Positions 8,230-17,400 of a DNA stretch of 34,465 nucleotides are shown here, piece by piece. The notes under the pieces were generated by a model that was not told the origin of the DNA, made no database searches, and worked only from the letters and a program-made list of their open reading frames with translations. A program made the position numbers and the translations under genes. Positions within the stretch are counted from its first letter, which is position 1; every line of letters begins with the position of its first letter. The stretch is from a virus: positions 1-34,465 of IMG/VR virus record IMGVR_UViG_3300047300_000218, one strand, 5' to 3'.

Positions 8230-8384
8230 TTGAGACTCCTGAACGACAATTTTTGTTTTATCTTGCCGAGACTTTGCATAAGACGGTTTATGAGATAGAA
8301 GAAATGTCGGCTCAGGAGTTCATCGAGTGGCAAGAATGGTTTAAGCTGAAACAAGAAAGGCAGAAAAATGGCGCAAGACCTTAG
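7891..8384 (+). CDS. Tail assembly chaperone gpGT-like, made by -1 frameshift
   Basis: Joined reading 7891-8226 and 8226-8384, 164 aa. After AAC at 8224-8226 the ribosome slips back one base and reads CTG ATT GAG... to the TAG at 8382-8384. The added 52 aa include ETLHKTVYEIEEMSAQEFIE followed by WQEWFKLK. This resembles the T domain of lambda gpGT and related phages (helix, then a W-x-x-W/F-type end). This T part has no start codon of its own and would otherwise be an unexplained gap between gpG and the tape measure gene. It overlaps the tape measure start by 17 nt. Confidence 0.85.
8220..8226 (+). promoter_or_regulatory. Slippery heptamer A AAA AAC for -1 frameshift
   Basis: The heptamer is in the required phase (AGA AAA AAC TGA): both tRNAs can re-pair after a one-base slip, and the zero-frame stop follows immediately. 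A AAA AAC is a recognised efficient -1 site. No strong downstream stem-loop was obvious by eye. Confidence 0.85.
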
Positions 8385-10140
8385 TATCAACATTGTTGCC
8401 ATTGACAAGACGACTGCCGCCTTTCGTTCTGTGTCGTCTGGCCTTGGAAGCATTAGTTCGTCCGCTGGTGCTCTTACATCAAAGATTTCCGCTGTCACAG
8501 CCGCATTGTCTGCGCTTGGTGGTGTTGCTGCGGCTCGTAGTGTTGTTAACATTGCCGATAGCCTGGATCAATTGTCGGCTCGGTCAGGCATCGCTGTTGA
8601 GACTCTTTCCAGCCTTGCCAATACAGCGAAGTTCGCAGGCATTTCCCAAGACGACTTGGCTGGCGCTCTTGTTCGATTGAACAAAGCCATTGCCGAGGCT
8701 GCATCGGGATCAAAAGAGCAAGTTGCGGCATTCAATAACTTGGGCGTTTCCTTTCGCAATGCGGACGGCAGTGTTCGCCCTGTTGTTGAGGTGCTGGGCG
8801 ATGTTGCCAATGCGTTCTCTGGGGCTGAAACAAATGCCATCAAGACGCAATATGCAATGGCATTGTTCGGGAAGTCTGGCGCTGACCTGATTGAATTCTT
8901 GGACAAAGGCCAGATTGGCATTCAGGAGATTAGCAGCACAATTGATGAGCAATTTGCCAAGAGTGCGGCAACATTCAATGACAATTTGGACATGATGGGT
9001 ATTCGTGTCCAAGGGTTTTTGGGAAACCGTCTCGGCCCACTTCTTGAGTGGGTAAATGGTCAGTTTGACAAGATCGCGCAAGCTGACAAAAACTCTAAGG
9101 CATGGATGGGCGCGGCTGGTGGCGGACGTGGCTTTGTCAATCCTGATCGTGTTTCTCCATCGCAGGCAAAGACAAGTTTTAAGCCATTGACGACTGGCCC
9201 GTCTGACTCTGAAAAAGCAGCCCTTAAACTTCTTGAGGACACCAGGAAAGAATACGAGAAGATTTCAGACGAAATCAACAAGCTGATTTATGGCGAAGAT
9301 GAATTGTTGCTGATTCAATTCCAGCGCACAAACAATGATGCAACCGCTGTCCAGCAATATAAAGAATTGGTTGCTGAAAGGCGTAGACTTATCAATTTGG
9401 ATAAAGATCAAAAGGAGCAATCCGAAAATCAAGAAAAACTTGATAATCTTGCCACTGAAGCCGCAAAGAAAAAAGCGCAAAAATTAAAAGACCTTTGGGA
9501 AGAAACAAGAACACCGCTTGAAAAATACAATGAAGCTGTTGAAGATATTTATCAGTCATTGATAAAAGGCGATGTTGATCTTGATACTTATTACCGCAAA
9601 CTTGATTTGCTTGGGAAAGGCATCTCTGATTTCGGTGAAAAAGGCAAAGAATCAACCGATGAATTGATTGATGCCATGCGCGGCTGGGGAAATGAGTTCA
9701 CGGGCATCATGACTGATGCTGTCATGACTGGAAAACTTCAATTCAAGGACTTGGCGAATAGCGTTATTCGAGATTTGATCCGAATGCAAATTCAGTCAGC
9801 AATCACAACGCCATTGGTCAATATGGGCAAAGACTTGCTTGGCATCCAGACTGCTGGCGCTCGCGCAATGGGCGGCCCTGTTACCACTGGTCAAAGCTAT
9901 CTTGTTGGCGAAAATGGCCCAGAAATCTTTACGCCAAGTGGATCTGGTTCTATTACCGCGAACAATCAAATTGCAAGCGGTGGAGTTACCGTGAACCAGG
10001 TCATTAATGTGACAACCGGCGTTCAGCAAACTGTACGAGCTGAAATCATGACCTTGATGCCACAAATTGCCGGTGCTGCAAAAGCGGCTGTGGCTGATGC
10101 AAAAATGCGCGGTGGCGGTTATGCTGCTGCAATGAGGTAA
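8368..10140 (+). CDS. Tape measure protein (gpH-like)
   Basis: 590 aa, sets tail length. The N-terminus (MAQDLSINIVAIDKTTAAF) starts a hydrophobic Ala/Ser/Val-rich region (residues about 20-65). Residues about 70-250 match the tape-measure domain (LSARSGIAVETLSSLANTAK, ...NLGVSFRNADGSVRPVVEVL). The middle (about 280-440) is a charged coiled coil (EKAALKLLEDTRKEYEKI..., QENQEKLDNLATEAAKKKA). The C-terminus (GGPVTTGQSYLVGENGPEIF) is the classic lambda gpH-type end. At about 1.5 angstrom per residue the tail would be short, below about 100 nm. The start lies inside the frameshifted T reading frame. Confidence 0.92.
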   Translation: MAQDLSINIVAIDKTTAAFRSVSSGLGSISSSAGALTSKISAVTAALSALGGVAAARSVVNIADSLDQLSARSGIAVETLSSLANTAKFAGISQDDLAGALVRLNKAIAEAASGSKEQVAAFNNLGVSFRNADGSVRPVVEVLGDVANAFSGAETNAIKTQYAMALFGKSGADLIEFLDKGQIGIQEISSTIDEQFAKSAATFNDNLDMMGIRVQGFLGNRLGPLLEWVNGQFDKIAQADKNSKAWMGAAGGGRGFVNPDRVSPSQAKTSFKPLTTGPSDSEKAALKLLEDTRKEYEKISDEINKLIYGEDELLLIQFQRTNNDATAVQQYKELVAERRRLINLDKDQKEQSENQEKLDNLATEAAKKKAQKLKDLWEETRTPLEKYNEAVEDIYQSLIKGDVDLDTYYRKLDLLGKGISDFGEKGKESTDELIDAMRGWGNEFTGIMTDAVMTGKLQFKDLANSVIRDLIRMQIQSAITTPLVNMGKDLLGIQTAGARAMGGPVTTGQSYLVGENGPEIFTPSGSGSITANNQIASGGVTVNQVINVTTGVQQTVRAEIMTLMPQIAGAAKAAVADAKMRGGGYAAAMR

Positions 10141-10143
10141 CAA

Positions 10144-10761
10144 ATGAGCATTTCGTATCCTGTGACATTCCCTAGTCTTGGAATCAAGTCCATGACGATC
10201 CGCGCTAAATCCGTGGTGGGGATTGCTGCATCGCCATTTACTGGACAGCAGCAGGTATATCGCCACCAAGGTCAAATCTGGGAGGCTGAAGTTTCACTGC
10301 CGCCTATGAAGCGCGATGAGGCCGAGCAAGTTGCAGCATTCCTGCTGAAAATGAATGGTCAGTATGGAACTTTTCTGCTGGGCGACCCAGCAAATGCCGC
10401 GCCAAGAGGTGTTGGCACTGGAACGCCGCTGGTGAATGGCGGATCTCAGACTGGTGACGGCTTGCTGACCGATGGATGGACTGCAAACACAACGGGGATT
10501 TTGAAGGCTGGCGACTGGATTCAGTTGGGGTCAGGTTCTGCGACTCGGCTCTATAAAGTTTTGGACGATGTGAATTCTGATTCTGGCGGAAATGCAAGTC
10601 TGACTATCTGGCCTAATCTGCGATCTAGTCCTGCTGATAATGCTCAAATCACTGTCCTTGCCCCAAAAGGTCAATGGCGACTGTCTTCAAATGACATTCA
10701 ATACTCGATCGATAATGCGAGCATTTACGGCATCACGTTTGCTTGTGTGGAGGCTCTGTGA
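10144..10761 (+). CDS. Minor tail protein, distal-tail type
   Basis: 205 aa, directly after the tape measure gene where tail-tip proteins begin. The opening (SYPVTFPSLGIKSMTIRAKS..., then SPFTGQQQVYRHQGQIWEAE) and LKMNGQYGTFLLGDP resemble a family of minor tail proteins thought to form the ring at the tube end. The C-terminal part is beta-rich (WQLGS-like GDWIQLGSGSATRLYKV, then APKGQWRLSSNDIQYSID). The precise role is inferred from order and pattern. The TGA overlaps the next GTG start. Confidence 0.65.
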   Translation: MSISYPVTFPSLGIKSMTIRAKSVVGIAASPFTGQQQVYRHQGQIWEAEVSLPPMKRDEAEQVAAFLLKMNGQYGTFLLGDPANAAPRGVGTGTPLVNGGSQTGDGLLTDGWTANTTGILKAGDWIQLGSGSATRLYKVLDDVNSDSGGNASLTIWPNLRSSPADNAQITVLAPKGQWRLSSNDIQYSIDNASIYGITFACVEAL

Positions 10762-11354
10762 GTCGAAATCTCTCTTCTGGCGTACAAGATGCAATCTCTG
10801 CGGCGCAGGTTTCCCCCATCATCCTCTTTGAAGGATCGTTTGCTTCGGGGACTGTTTATGTCTGGTCTGGTTATGGCGACCTTGCTTGGGGCGGTAATAC
10901 TTACGTTGGGGTTGGCACTCTTGGTGCTATTTCAAGCGTTGCTGAAGCGTCTGAGGTCAGTGCGAAGGGCATTACAGTAACTCTTTCCGGCATCCCTTCA
11001 GACATGATCTCTTTGGTCTTGTCTGATGTTCGCCAAGGCGCTGTCGGCAAAGTCCATATGGGCTTCTTGAATTCATCGGGTGCAGTGATTGACGATCCAA
11101 TCTTGATGTTTGAGGGCAAGCTGGACATACCTTCAATTCAAGAGGGCGCAGACACATCAAGCATTACTCTATCTTATGAGTCTCGTTTGATTGACTTGCA
11201 ACGCGCTCGGGAAAGTCGCTACACAAACGAAGATCAGCAAAGAGCATTTGCAGGCGATCTTGGCTGCGAATATGTGGCATCGCTGCAAGAGTTCTCGGTT
11301 ACTTGGGGTAAGTCAACTTCAACCAATACAGGCAGCAGTGCGATCACAAAATGA
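10758..11354 (+). CDS. Minor tail protein, tail-tip hub type (DUF2163-like)
   Basis: 198 aa. GTG start at 10758 with GGAGG at 10749-10753, overlapping the previous stop by 4 nt. The pattern is SPIILFEGSFASGTVYVWSG and YGDLAWGGNTYVGVGTLGAI, then SEVSAKGITVTLSGIPSDMI and TSSITLSYESRLIDLQRARE. It ends in YTNEDQQRAFAGDLGCEYV. It matches a conserved tail-tip protein of non-enteric lambda-like phages that takes the place of lambda gpL. The motif YTNEDQQ...GD is typical of that family. Assignment is from memory of the family. Confidence 0.65.
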   Translation: MSRNLSSGVQDAISAAQVSPIILFEGSFASGTVYVWSGYGDLAWGGNTYVGVGTLGAISSVAEASEVSAKGITVTLSGIPSDMISLVLSDVRQGAVGKVHMGFLNSSGAVIDDPILMFEGKLDIPSIQEGADTSSITLSYESRLIDLQRARESRYTNEDQQRAFAGDLGCEYVASLQEFSVTWGKSTSTNTGSSAITK

Positions 11355-11740
11355 GACATCAAGATTGGGAAAAGCGCTTAGATGATTTCCTGAAGAATGT
11401 TGGCCCATTTGAATGGGGTGCAAATGATTGCTGTATGTTCGCGGTGAATGCAGTTGAGGCCATTACTGGCGACGATCACGGCAAACCCTATAGGGGTTAC
11501 AAAACTGGATTGGGAGCCGCCAGAAGGCTTGAAAAATTCAGTGGCGCTGAAGGCATTGCCTCAATTGAATTGGGCGCTCCAAAGCCCGTTAACTTGGCAA
11601 AGCGAGGCGATGTTATTTCTTTGCAGAATGGCGAGAATATCATTCTCGGTATTTGCTTGGGCGTTAAAATAGCGGCAATATCTGAAGAAGGATTGACCTT
11701 TTTCAGCATGAGCGTTGCAAGAAACGCATGGAGTGTATGA
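11351..11740 (+). CDS. Tail-tip NlpC/P60-like protein (DUF6950-like)
   Basis: 129 aa. FEWGANDCCMFAVNAVEAIT carries the W-G-x-N-D-C motif of NlpC/P60-type cysteine peptidases. The rest (GKPYRGYKTGLGAARRLEKF..., AKRGDVISLQNGENIILGIC) fits the DUF6950 family of tail assembly proteins, in the position of lambda gpK. It may trim peptidoglycan during DNA entry or serve tail assembly. A catalytic His is not obvious: the usual segment reads GDVISLQNGENIILGICLG without a clear H, so activity is doubtful. ATGA overlap at the start; one base separates the stop from the tail-tip gene. Confidence 0.7.
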   Translation: MRHQDWEKRLDDFLKNVGPFEWGANDCCMFAVNAVEAITGDDHGKPYRGYKTGLGAARRLEKFSGAEGIASIELGAPKPVNLAKRGDVISLQNGENIILGICLGVKIAAISEEGLTFFSMSVARNAWSV

Positions 11741-11741
11741 A

Positions 11742-14700
11742 ATGGCAAAAGCCGTAAAAGCCGCAGTCGTTGTTGGATTGGTTGCTACTGGCATTGGTGC
11801 TTTGACTGGCGCTGTTGCTGGCGGTTCCGCTTTTTCGCTTTTTGGCACTACTCTTGCGAAAGGCAGTCTCTCGGCATTCTTTGCAACCCAGTTCACCACT
11901 TCGCTTGTTCTTGGCGCTGTTTCTCAGGCACTCGCAAAGAATGCAAGTTCCGCTGTAAGTTCAGGGAATACTATCACTGGCAAAAATCCACTTTCGCCAT
12001 TGCAGGTTATCTATGGCCGCACTCGCGTTGGCGGATCCATTGTTTACATGGAAGGCACTGATAGCAACAAGTATTTGCACATTGTCGCCGCCATTGCTGG
12101 CCATGAAATTGATGGAATAGAAAAGTTCTATTTTAATGATAAAGAGGTAACAATTGATGGCAGTGGCAATGTGTCAACTGGCACTTATGCAAACAAAGCA
12201 AGGATCAAGTTTAAGTTAGGCACAGACGACCAAACTGCATTCAGTGATTTGGTGGCCGAATCTGATTCGCTTTGGACTGAAAACCATCGTTTGCGTGGCC
12301 GCGCTGTCGTTTACATTCGCCTGGAATATGACCAAGACGTTTATCCAACTGGGATGCCGAATTTCTCGTTTCTGGTGCGCGGGAAAAAGGTTTTTGACCC
12401 ACGGTCTTCAACTACCGCATGGTCTGCAAACCCTGCTTTGTGCCTGAATGATTATCTGACAAATAGCCGATATGGTCTCGGATGTGTTTATGCCAATGAG
12501 ATTGACCAGTCGGCATTGATTGCATCGGCAAACGTCTGCGATGAAGATGTGACGCTTGACGCTGGTGGCACTGAAAACAAATATGAACTTCACGGTTCTT
12601 TGGTGACTTCTGGCACTCCCGAAGACATCATCAATCAAATGCTGACCTCAATGGCTGGCAAGGCTGTTTGGACTGGCGGCAAATGGCGCATCTTGGCTGG
12701 TGCTTATTACACGCCGACTTTGACATTTGATGAAGATGACTTGAGGTCTGGTTTTACTGTCCAGACGCTTGTTTCTCGCCGTGAGAACTTCAACTGCGTG
12801 AAGGGTGTTTTTGTCTCAGCCCAAGACAACTACATATCAACTGATTTCCCGTCTTTGGTGTCTAACACGTTTATCGCCCAAGATAGTGGCGAGGCTGTTT
12901 ATAAAAACATCACATTGCCATTCACCACTTCAGTGACGATGGCGCAGCGGCTTTCCAAGATTGAATTATTGAAAGCACGCCAACAAATCACGCTCAGTTT
13001 GCCACTTCGTCTTCAGGGATTGAAGGCGAGTGTCGGTGATATTGTCTATGTGAATAATACGCGCCTTGGATGGTCTTCAAAGCCATTTGAAGTGGTGGCT
13101 ATGTCCATGTCTTTGGATGAAGCACCTGGCGTTGATCTTGATTTGCGTGAAATCAGTACCGATGTTTTTTCTTGGCTGACAAGCGAAGAGCAGGCATACG
13201 ATCCAGCACCGAATACAAATTTACCAAGCGCTTTTCAGGTTGGTGCGCCGACTGATTTGACGATCACGGGCACTAATTTGATTTCGCCCGATGGAACTGT
13301 CCAATCTGGATTGTTGGTTACTTGGACACCTCCGATAAACTCATTTGTCGTCCAGTATGAAGTCCAATACATCCGAGGCGCTTCAAATTTCGACTGGGGC
13401 CAAATTGATGAAAATGCAACATCAAGCGTCAACTATGGATTGATTACATCGTCTGCTGATAGTTCCGCAGATTATGGATCAATCACTGATTCAACGACGA
13501 GTGCAGAAACAAACTACAACTCTGTTTTTGTAACGACTCCATATTATGTGATCTCGCCTGCAATCGCTGGTGTTGAATATGCTGTTCGCGTTCGTGCAAT
13601 CAATACGCTTGGCGTTCGTTCAGCCTTTGTCACATCAAACCAAACGACTTATGGTGACACTACCGCGCCTAATCCACCATCGCAAGTCCTTGCCTTGGGT
13701 GATTACAAACAGATCGTTGTCAGCTGGCTGAATCCAACGGTTTCAGATTTTGATTATGTTGAGGTTTACAGAAACACGGTAAACAATCCAGGCACATCTA
13801 CAAAGGTCGCCGTTTTGCGTGGGACGACTTATGTGGATGCGCCTCTTGGGATTAACATCACTCGCTATTACTGGCTGAAATCGGTTGATCGGACTGGCAA
13901 CGTATCTGACTTCACAAGCGTTGTATCTGCAACGACTGAATTCGTTGATTCTGATTCATTCTCTCAAGAGGTGATGAATCTTTTTCAAGAGGCTGGCGCA
14001 TACGGGATTGAGCCTGTGGCAACACTGCCACCGACTGGTGACTTTGACGGGCAAATCAAATACGACACTACCACAAACAAACTGTACCGCTGGGATGCAA
14101 CAAACTCCGTCTGGACTGATGACATTTTCAGCATTACATCGGGGTCTGTGGATGAGGCTTCTTTTGCCGCTGGGATTGAGCCTGTAAAAATTGTCACTGA
14201 ATTGCCGAATCCTTCTGGATACACCGGCTCCAAAGTGGTTTTCTTGACTACCGACAACAAGCTATACCGTTACACCGGAACGGCTTGGTCTAGCTCTGTT
14301 GCTGCTGCTGATATTGCCGGAACCATTGGGGCTGACAACTTCAGCCAGTCTTTGAGACCAGTTGAGGTGGTTTCCGCTTTGCCATCAAGCGGGAACTTTC
14401 AGGGCCGCACTGTTGTCTTGACTTCTGACAGCAAAATCTACCGCTATACCGGAACGGCTTGGACAGCCTCTGTGCCTACTGCCGACCTTTCTGGGACTAT
14501 CTCAGCGGGTCAAATTGCCGCTGGGGCCATCACTGCTGGCAAGATTGCCGCCGATGCTGTGACGGCTGGAACGATTGCCGCCGGTGCTGTTGGTGTTGAT
14601 CAATTGGCCGCAAACTCTGTGACCGCTGGCAAGATTGCCGCTGCCGCTGTGTCTGCTGACAAGATCGCGGCAAATGCAATCACAGCCGACAAGATTCAAG

Positions 14701-15350
14701 CTGGTGCAATCCAAACTGACAAGATCGCGGCAAACGCTATCACGGGCGGGTTGATCGCTGCGGCTGGTGTGATTACTTCAGCGGCTCAGATCAATGATGC
14801 GGTTATTACAAACGTCAAAATCCAAAATGGCGCGATCACAACCGCAAAGATTGGCGATGCTCAAATCACAGGCGCAAAGATTGGTGATGCGGAAATTGAT
14901 ACGCTTAAGGTCGCTGGAAATGCCATCACGGCTGTTCAAGGTGGCGATGTGGCTGGCAGTTATCAGGGCGGTGGAGCTGGTGCTTTTACCATTACTGCAA
15001 CATATCCATCATTTACGACTTCTGCAAATGGATCGGGCAGGTTGCTTATAAACCAGTCAAAATCATCGACCGTTTGGGATGCTGGATATATGACCAATTG
15101 GGCCATTGCCTTCTATGCTGGCAATGGTGCTCATACTATCGCGTTCCAAAAATCAGTTAATGGTGGCGAATGGACAAATATCCGAGTCACAACAGCCAGT
15201 GAAGGTGTTTCTTGGGGTGCGATTGTTGATTCTGTAAGTCCTGGCAGCACTGTCCAATATAGGTGGTACATAAGCAGTCCATCGCCATATTCTTATGATG
15301 TTGGTGCAATTCAAAACTTCACATATAGCATCACGGAGCTTAAGCGATGA
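11742..15350 (+). CDS. Tail tip/central fibre protein (gpJ-like) with decapeptide repeats
   Basis: 1202 aa, likely host-recognition tip. The N-terminus is hydrophobic and Gly/Ala-rich (about residues 1-75, like lambda gpI). ITGKNPLSPLQVIYGRTRVG then begins a J-type tip domain (to about residue 480), so gpI and gpJ functions appear fused. Fibronectin-III-like domains follow (about 500-720: ...GLLVTWTPPINSFVVQYEVQ, ...KQIVVSWLNPTVSDFDYVEV). Next is a motif present three times (xxLPxxGxxxGxxVxxTxDxKxYRYTGTAW, about 755-920), then about 14 ten-residue repeats of the type ITAGKIAADA (about 920-1068). A beta-sandwich-like end closes it. ATG at 11742 has GGAG upstream; the in-frame TTG at 11715 is unlikely. 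Confidence 0.88.
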   Translation: MAKAVKAAVVVGLVATGIGALTGAVAGGSAFSLFGTTLAKGSLSAFFATQFTTSLVLGAVSQALAKNASSAVSSGNTITGKNPLSPLQVIYGRTRVGGSIVYMEGTDSNKYLHIVAAIAGHEIDGIEKFYFNDKEVTIDGSGNVSTGTYANKARIKFKLGTDDQTAFSDLVAESDSLWTENHRLRGRAVVYIRLEYDQDVYPTGMPNFSFLVRGKKVFDPRSSTTAWSANPALCLNDYLTNSRYGLGCVYANEIDQSALIASANVCDEDVTLDAGGTENKYELHGSLVTSGTPEDIINQMLTSMAGKAVWTGGKWRILAGAYYTPTLTFDEDDLRSGFTVQTLVSRRENFNCVKGVFVSAQDNYISTDFPSLVSNTFIAQDSGEAVYKNITLPFTTSVTMAQRLSKIELLKARQQITLSLPLRLQGLKASVGDIVYVNNTRLGWSSKPFEVVAMSMSLDEAPGVDLDLREISTDVFSWLTSEEQAYDPAPNTNLPSAFQVGAPTDLTITGTNLISPDGTVQSGLLVTWTPPINSFVVQYEVQYIRGASNFDWGQIDENATSSVNYGLITSSADSSADYGSITDSTTSAETNYNSVFVTTPYYVISPAIAGVEYAVRVRAINTLGVRSAFVTSNQTTYGDTTAPNPPSQVLALGDYKQIVVSWLNPTVSDFDYVEVYRNTVNNPGTSTKVAVLRGTTYVDAPLGINITRYYWLKSVDRTGNVSDFTSVVSATTEFVDSDSFSQEVMNLFQEAGAYGIEPVATLPPTGDFDGQIKYDTTTNKLYRWDATNSVWTDDIFSITSGSVDEASFAAGIEPVKIVTELPNPSGYTGSKVVFLTTDNKLYRYTGTAWSSSVAAADIAGTIGADNFSQSLRPVEVVSALPSSGNFQGRTVVLTSDSKIYRYTGTAWTASVPTADLSGTISAGQIAAGAITAGKIAADAVTAGTIAAGAVGVDQLAANSVTAGKIAAAAVSADKIAANAITADKIQAGAIQTDKIAANAITGGLIAAAGVITSAAQINDAVITNVKIQNGAITTAKIGDAQITGAKIGDAEIDTLKVAGNAITAVQGGDVAGSYQGGGAGAFTITATYPSFTTSANGSGRLLINQSKSSTVWDAGYMTNWAIAFYAGNGAHTIAFQKSVNGGEWTNIRVTTASEGVSWGAIVDSVSPGSTVQYRWYISSPSPYSYDVGAIQNFTYSITELKR
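14499..14945 (+). repeat. About 14 coding repeats of 30 bp (ten-residue units) in the tail tip gene
   Basis: Consecutive units read ISAGQIAAGA, ITAGKIAADA, VTAGTIAAGA, VGVDQLAANS, VTAGKIAAAA, VSADKIAANA, ITADKIQAGA, IQTDKIAANA and so on, ending near GNAITAVQGGD. Hydrophobic residues recur at units' positions 1 and 6. This suggests a trimeric coiled coil or beta-helix stalk. At DNA level the units are diverged, so recent expansion is not evident. Confidence 0.85.
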
Positions 15351-15751
15351 CTACATATTGCACACTGTATGAAAAAAAGACTGGCCGCATTCTTTCTTCA
15401 TTCTTCGGCAATGAAAGCACGATTGCAGAAAATGAGACTGATGAAATAGGCGTTTTCCAAGGGAAGCTGTCATTTGATGTTTATATTGATGACAAAATGA
15501 ATGTTGTTGAAATTCCTTCAAGGCAGTTTGAATATCAGATTTTTGATTTCATAACTAAGTCATATAAAAACGACGAATCTCTTTTGGTGAAATATAGAAA
15601 CTTATTGCTTCAATCATCGGATTGGACGCAATTGCCTGATGTACCGCTTGAAACAAAACAGGCATGGGCAATCTATCGACAAGCATTGCGAGACATAACG
15701 ACTCAACAAGGCTACCCTTTTGAAGTAATTTGGCCCATAAAACCAGAGTAA
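15347..15751 (+). CDS. Tail fibre assembly-like protein
   Basis: 134 aa. The C-terminal segment (LLQSSDWTQLPDVPLETKQA, then WAIYRQALRDITTQQGYPFE and VIWPIKP) is the signature of small proteins encoded beside tail fibre genes in many phages. They are usually called tail assembly chaperones or fibre assembly proteins. The N-terminal half is variable. ATGA overlap with the tail-tip gene. Composition is more A+T-rich than in the tail-tip gene. A possible extended -10 sequence (TGCGATAAT, 15753-15761) follows it, ahead of the fibre gene. Confidence 0.65.
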   Translation: MTTYCTLYEKKTGRILSSFFGNESTIAENETDEIGVFQGKLSFDVYIDDKMNVVEIPSRQFEYQIFDFITKSYKNDESLLVKYRNLLLQSSDWTQLPDVPLETKQAWAIYRQALRDITTQQGYPFEVIWPIKPE

Positions 15752-15778
15752 ATGCGATAATTCGCAAAAGGTGAAAAC

Positions 15779-17386
15779 ATGACAACAGCAGTCCAACATC
15801 GTCGCGGCACAACCGCAGAGCACGCCACTTTCACAGGTCTTGAGGGTGAAGTCACAATTGACACCACAAAAGATACCGCCGTCATTCATGATGGCGCTTT
15901 GGCTGGTGGTTATCCGCTTGCCAAAGAGAACTTGGCAAACGTCACGCCTTCGGGGTTGCCGACGATTGACGGGGCATCCACTGCGGCTGATGACAAGTTT
16001 TTCATCTACGACCAAAGCACGACGACGCTCAAATCCATCACCCGTGCTGAATTGAACAATGCTATTGAGCAAGACGCTCTGGCAAACGTGGCGATCACTG
16101 GCGGCACGATCAACGGCACTACGATTGGCGGGACTACGGCGGCTGCAATCACCGGAACTACCATCACTGCAAATTCTGGTTTCTCCGGCAATTTGACTGG
16201 CAACGTCACTGGCAACGTGAGTGGTAATGCGGGGACTGTGACAAATGGCGTTTACACCACTGGAGATCAGACGATTGCAGGCGTTAAGACGCTTTCAAGT
16301 AATCCTATTCTTTCTGCGGGAGTCGCAAACGGCATCCCATATCTCAACGCCTCCAAAGTCCTGACCTCTGGGTCTGCGCTGACGTTTGATGGGACGAACT
16401 TGGGGGTTGCTGGTGATATTCAGCAAGCTAACGCCACGTACATTAAAGGCAAAACATCGGCAGGTATAGCTACACGTTTGTTCGGTGCAAACGGGGCAAA
16501 CAACCTTTATATCGGCGCTATTGATGCAACCATTGGCGACATGTTGTTCGTCAACGGTGGCTACGAACAAATGCGCCTGACCTCCACAGGCCTGCTTATT
16601 GGTCGATCCTCACATACTGCAAATAGCGGGATTTTTGAAGTTGACGCAAATGGAATTGGGTCTACGGTATACACCGCCAAAATCATTAACTCTAATACAG
16701 GAACATCAGTTTATAACGTTGTGACTTGGGCGCAAGGCGCTGCGGGATCTGCTGTTGGTTACATTGGGACAGGCGGCTCTACTGTTGGGAACGATGCATT
16801 CAAGAATAGCTTTGTTGTGGGTACACAGTCTGCAAGTCCTCTTGTATTTTCGACGGGAGACACCGAACGCGCCCGCATCGCCGCCGGTGGTGAGTTTTTG
16901 GTGGGCCAAACTGGTACAGGGCCTGTAAACGCATATAGCTTTGCTGTTGGCGTGAGCAACACAGGCGGTAATGATATTAGTCATCCTTCCGGTGCTGCAA
17001 GCGGCATCATGTATGAACGCTTCAATTACGGCGGCTCTACTATCGGCTCCATCACCCAAAACGGCACAACCGCTGTTTCCTACAACACCACCTCCGACTA
17101 CCGCCTGAAAACAGTCATTGGCTCTATCACCGACTCTGGCGCACGCATTGACGCTCTTGAGCCTATTGAGTACGAATGGAAGACTGATGGTTCACGTACC
17201 CGTGGTTTCTTGGCTCACAAGTTCCAAGAGGTCTATGCAGGTTCCGTCACAGGCTCTAAAGACGCAGTGGACAAAGAGGGTAAGCCAGTCTATCAAGCCA
17301 TGCAAGCAGGCAGCTCTGAAGTCATTGCTGACTTGGTTGCCGAAATCCAATCTCTGCGTAAACGCCTTGCAGCAGCAGGCATCTAA
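15779..17386 (+). CDS. Tail fibre with Mtd-like N-terminus and S74 self-cleaving chaperone
   Basis: 535 aa. The N-terminus (AVQHRRGTTAEHATFTGLEG, then EVTIDTTKDTAVIHDG) is the small attachment domain also found in the Mtd-type tropism protein and many fibres. The middle has Gly/Thr/Asn-rich beta-structure (ITGGTINGTTIGGTTAAAIT, GNLTGNVTGNVSGNAGTVTN). The C-terminal 97 residues are a peptidase S74 intramolecular chaperone. It starts at SDYRLK with Ser439 and Lys444, spaced as in the catalytic dyad of endosialidase, followed by ALEPIEYEW and GFLAHKFQEV. It should help trimerise the fibre and then be cut off. It ends in a coiled coil (EVIADLVAEIQSLRKRLAAA). Confidence 0.88.
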   Translation: MTTAVQHRRGTTAEHATFTGLEGEVTIDTTKDTAVIHDGALAGGYPLAKENLANVTPSGLPTIDGASTAADDKFFIYDQSTTTLKSITRAELNNAIEQDALANVAITGGTINGTTIGGTTAAAITGTTITANSGFSGNLTGNVTGNVSGNAGTVTNGVYTTGDQTIAGVKTLSSNPILSAGVANGIPYLNASKVLTSGSALTFDGTNLGVAGDIQQANATYIKGKTSAGIATRLFGANGANNLYIGAIDATIGDMLFVNGGYEQMRLTSTGLLIGRSSHTANSGIFEVDANGIGSTVYTAKIINSNTGTSVYNVVTWAQGAAGSAVGYIGTGGSTVGNDAFKNSFVVGTQSASPLVFSTGDTERARIAAGGEFLVGQTGTGPVNAYSFAVGVSNTGGNDISHPSGAASGIMYERFNYGGSTIGSITQNGTTAVSYNTTSDYRLKTVIGSITDSGARIDALEPIEYEWKTDGSRTRGFLAHKFQEVYAGSVTGSKDAVDKEGKPVYQAMQAGSSEVIADLVAEIQSLRKRLAAAGI

Positions 17387-17400
17387 AAGGAAACATCATC

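Noticed and set aside
11486-11510. Sixth copy of the 17-bp motif (AACCCTATAGGGGTT)
   Set aside because: Only the AGGG core matches, and it lies in a conserved coding segment (KPYRGYKTG), so it is explained by the protein.
15779-17386. Diversity-generating retroelement, suggested by the Mtd-like N-terminus of the fibre
   Set aside because: No reverse transcriptase, template repeat or Avd-like gene is present, and the C-terminus is an S74 chaperone rather than a variable C-type lectin.
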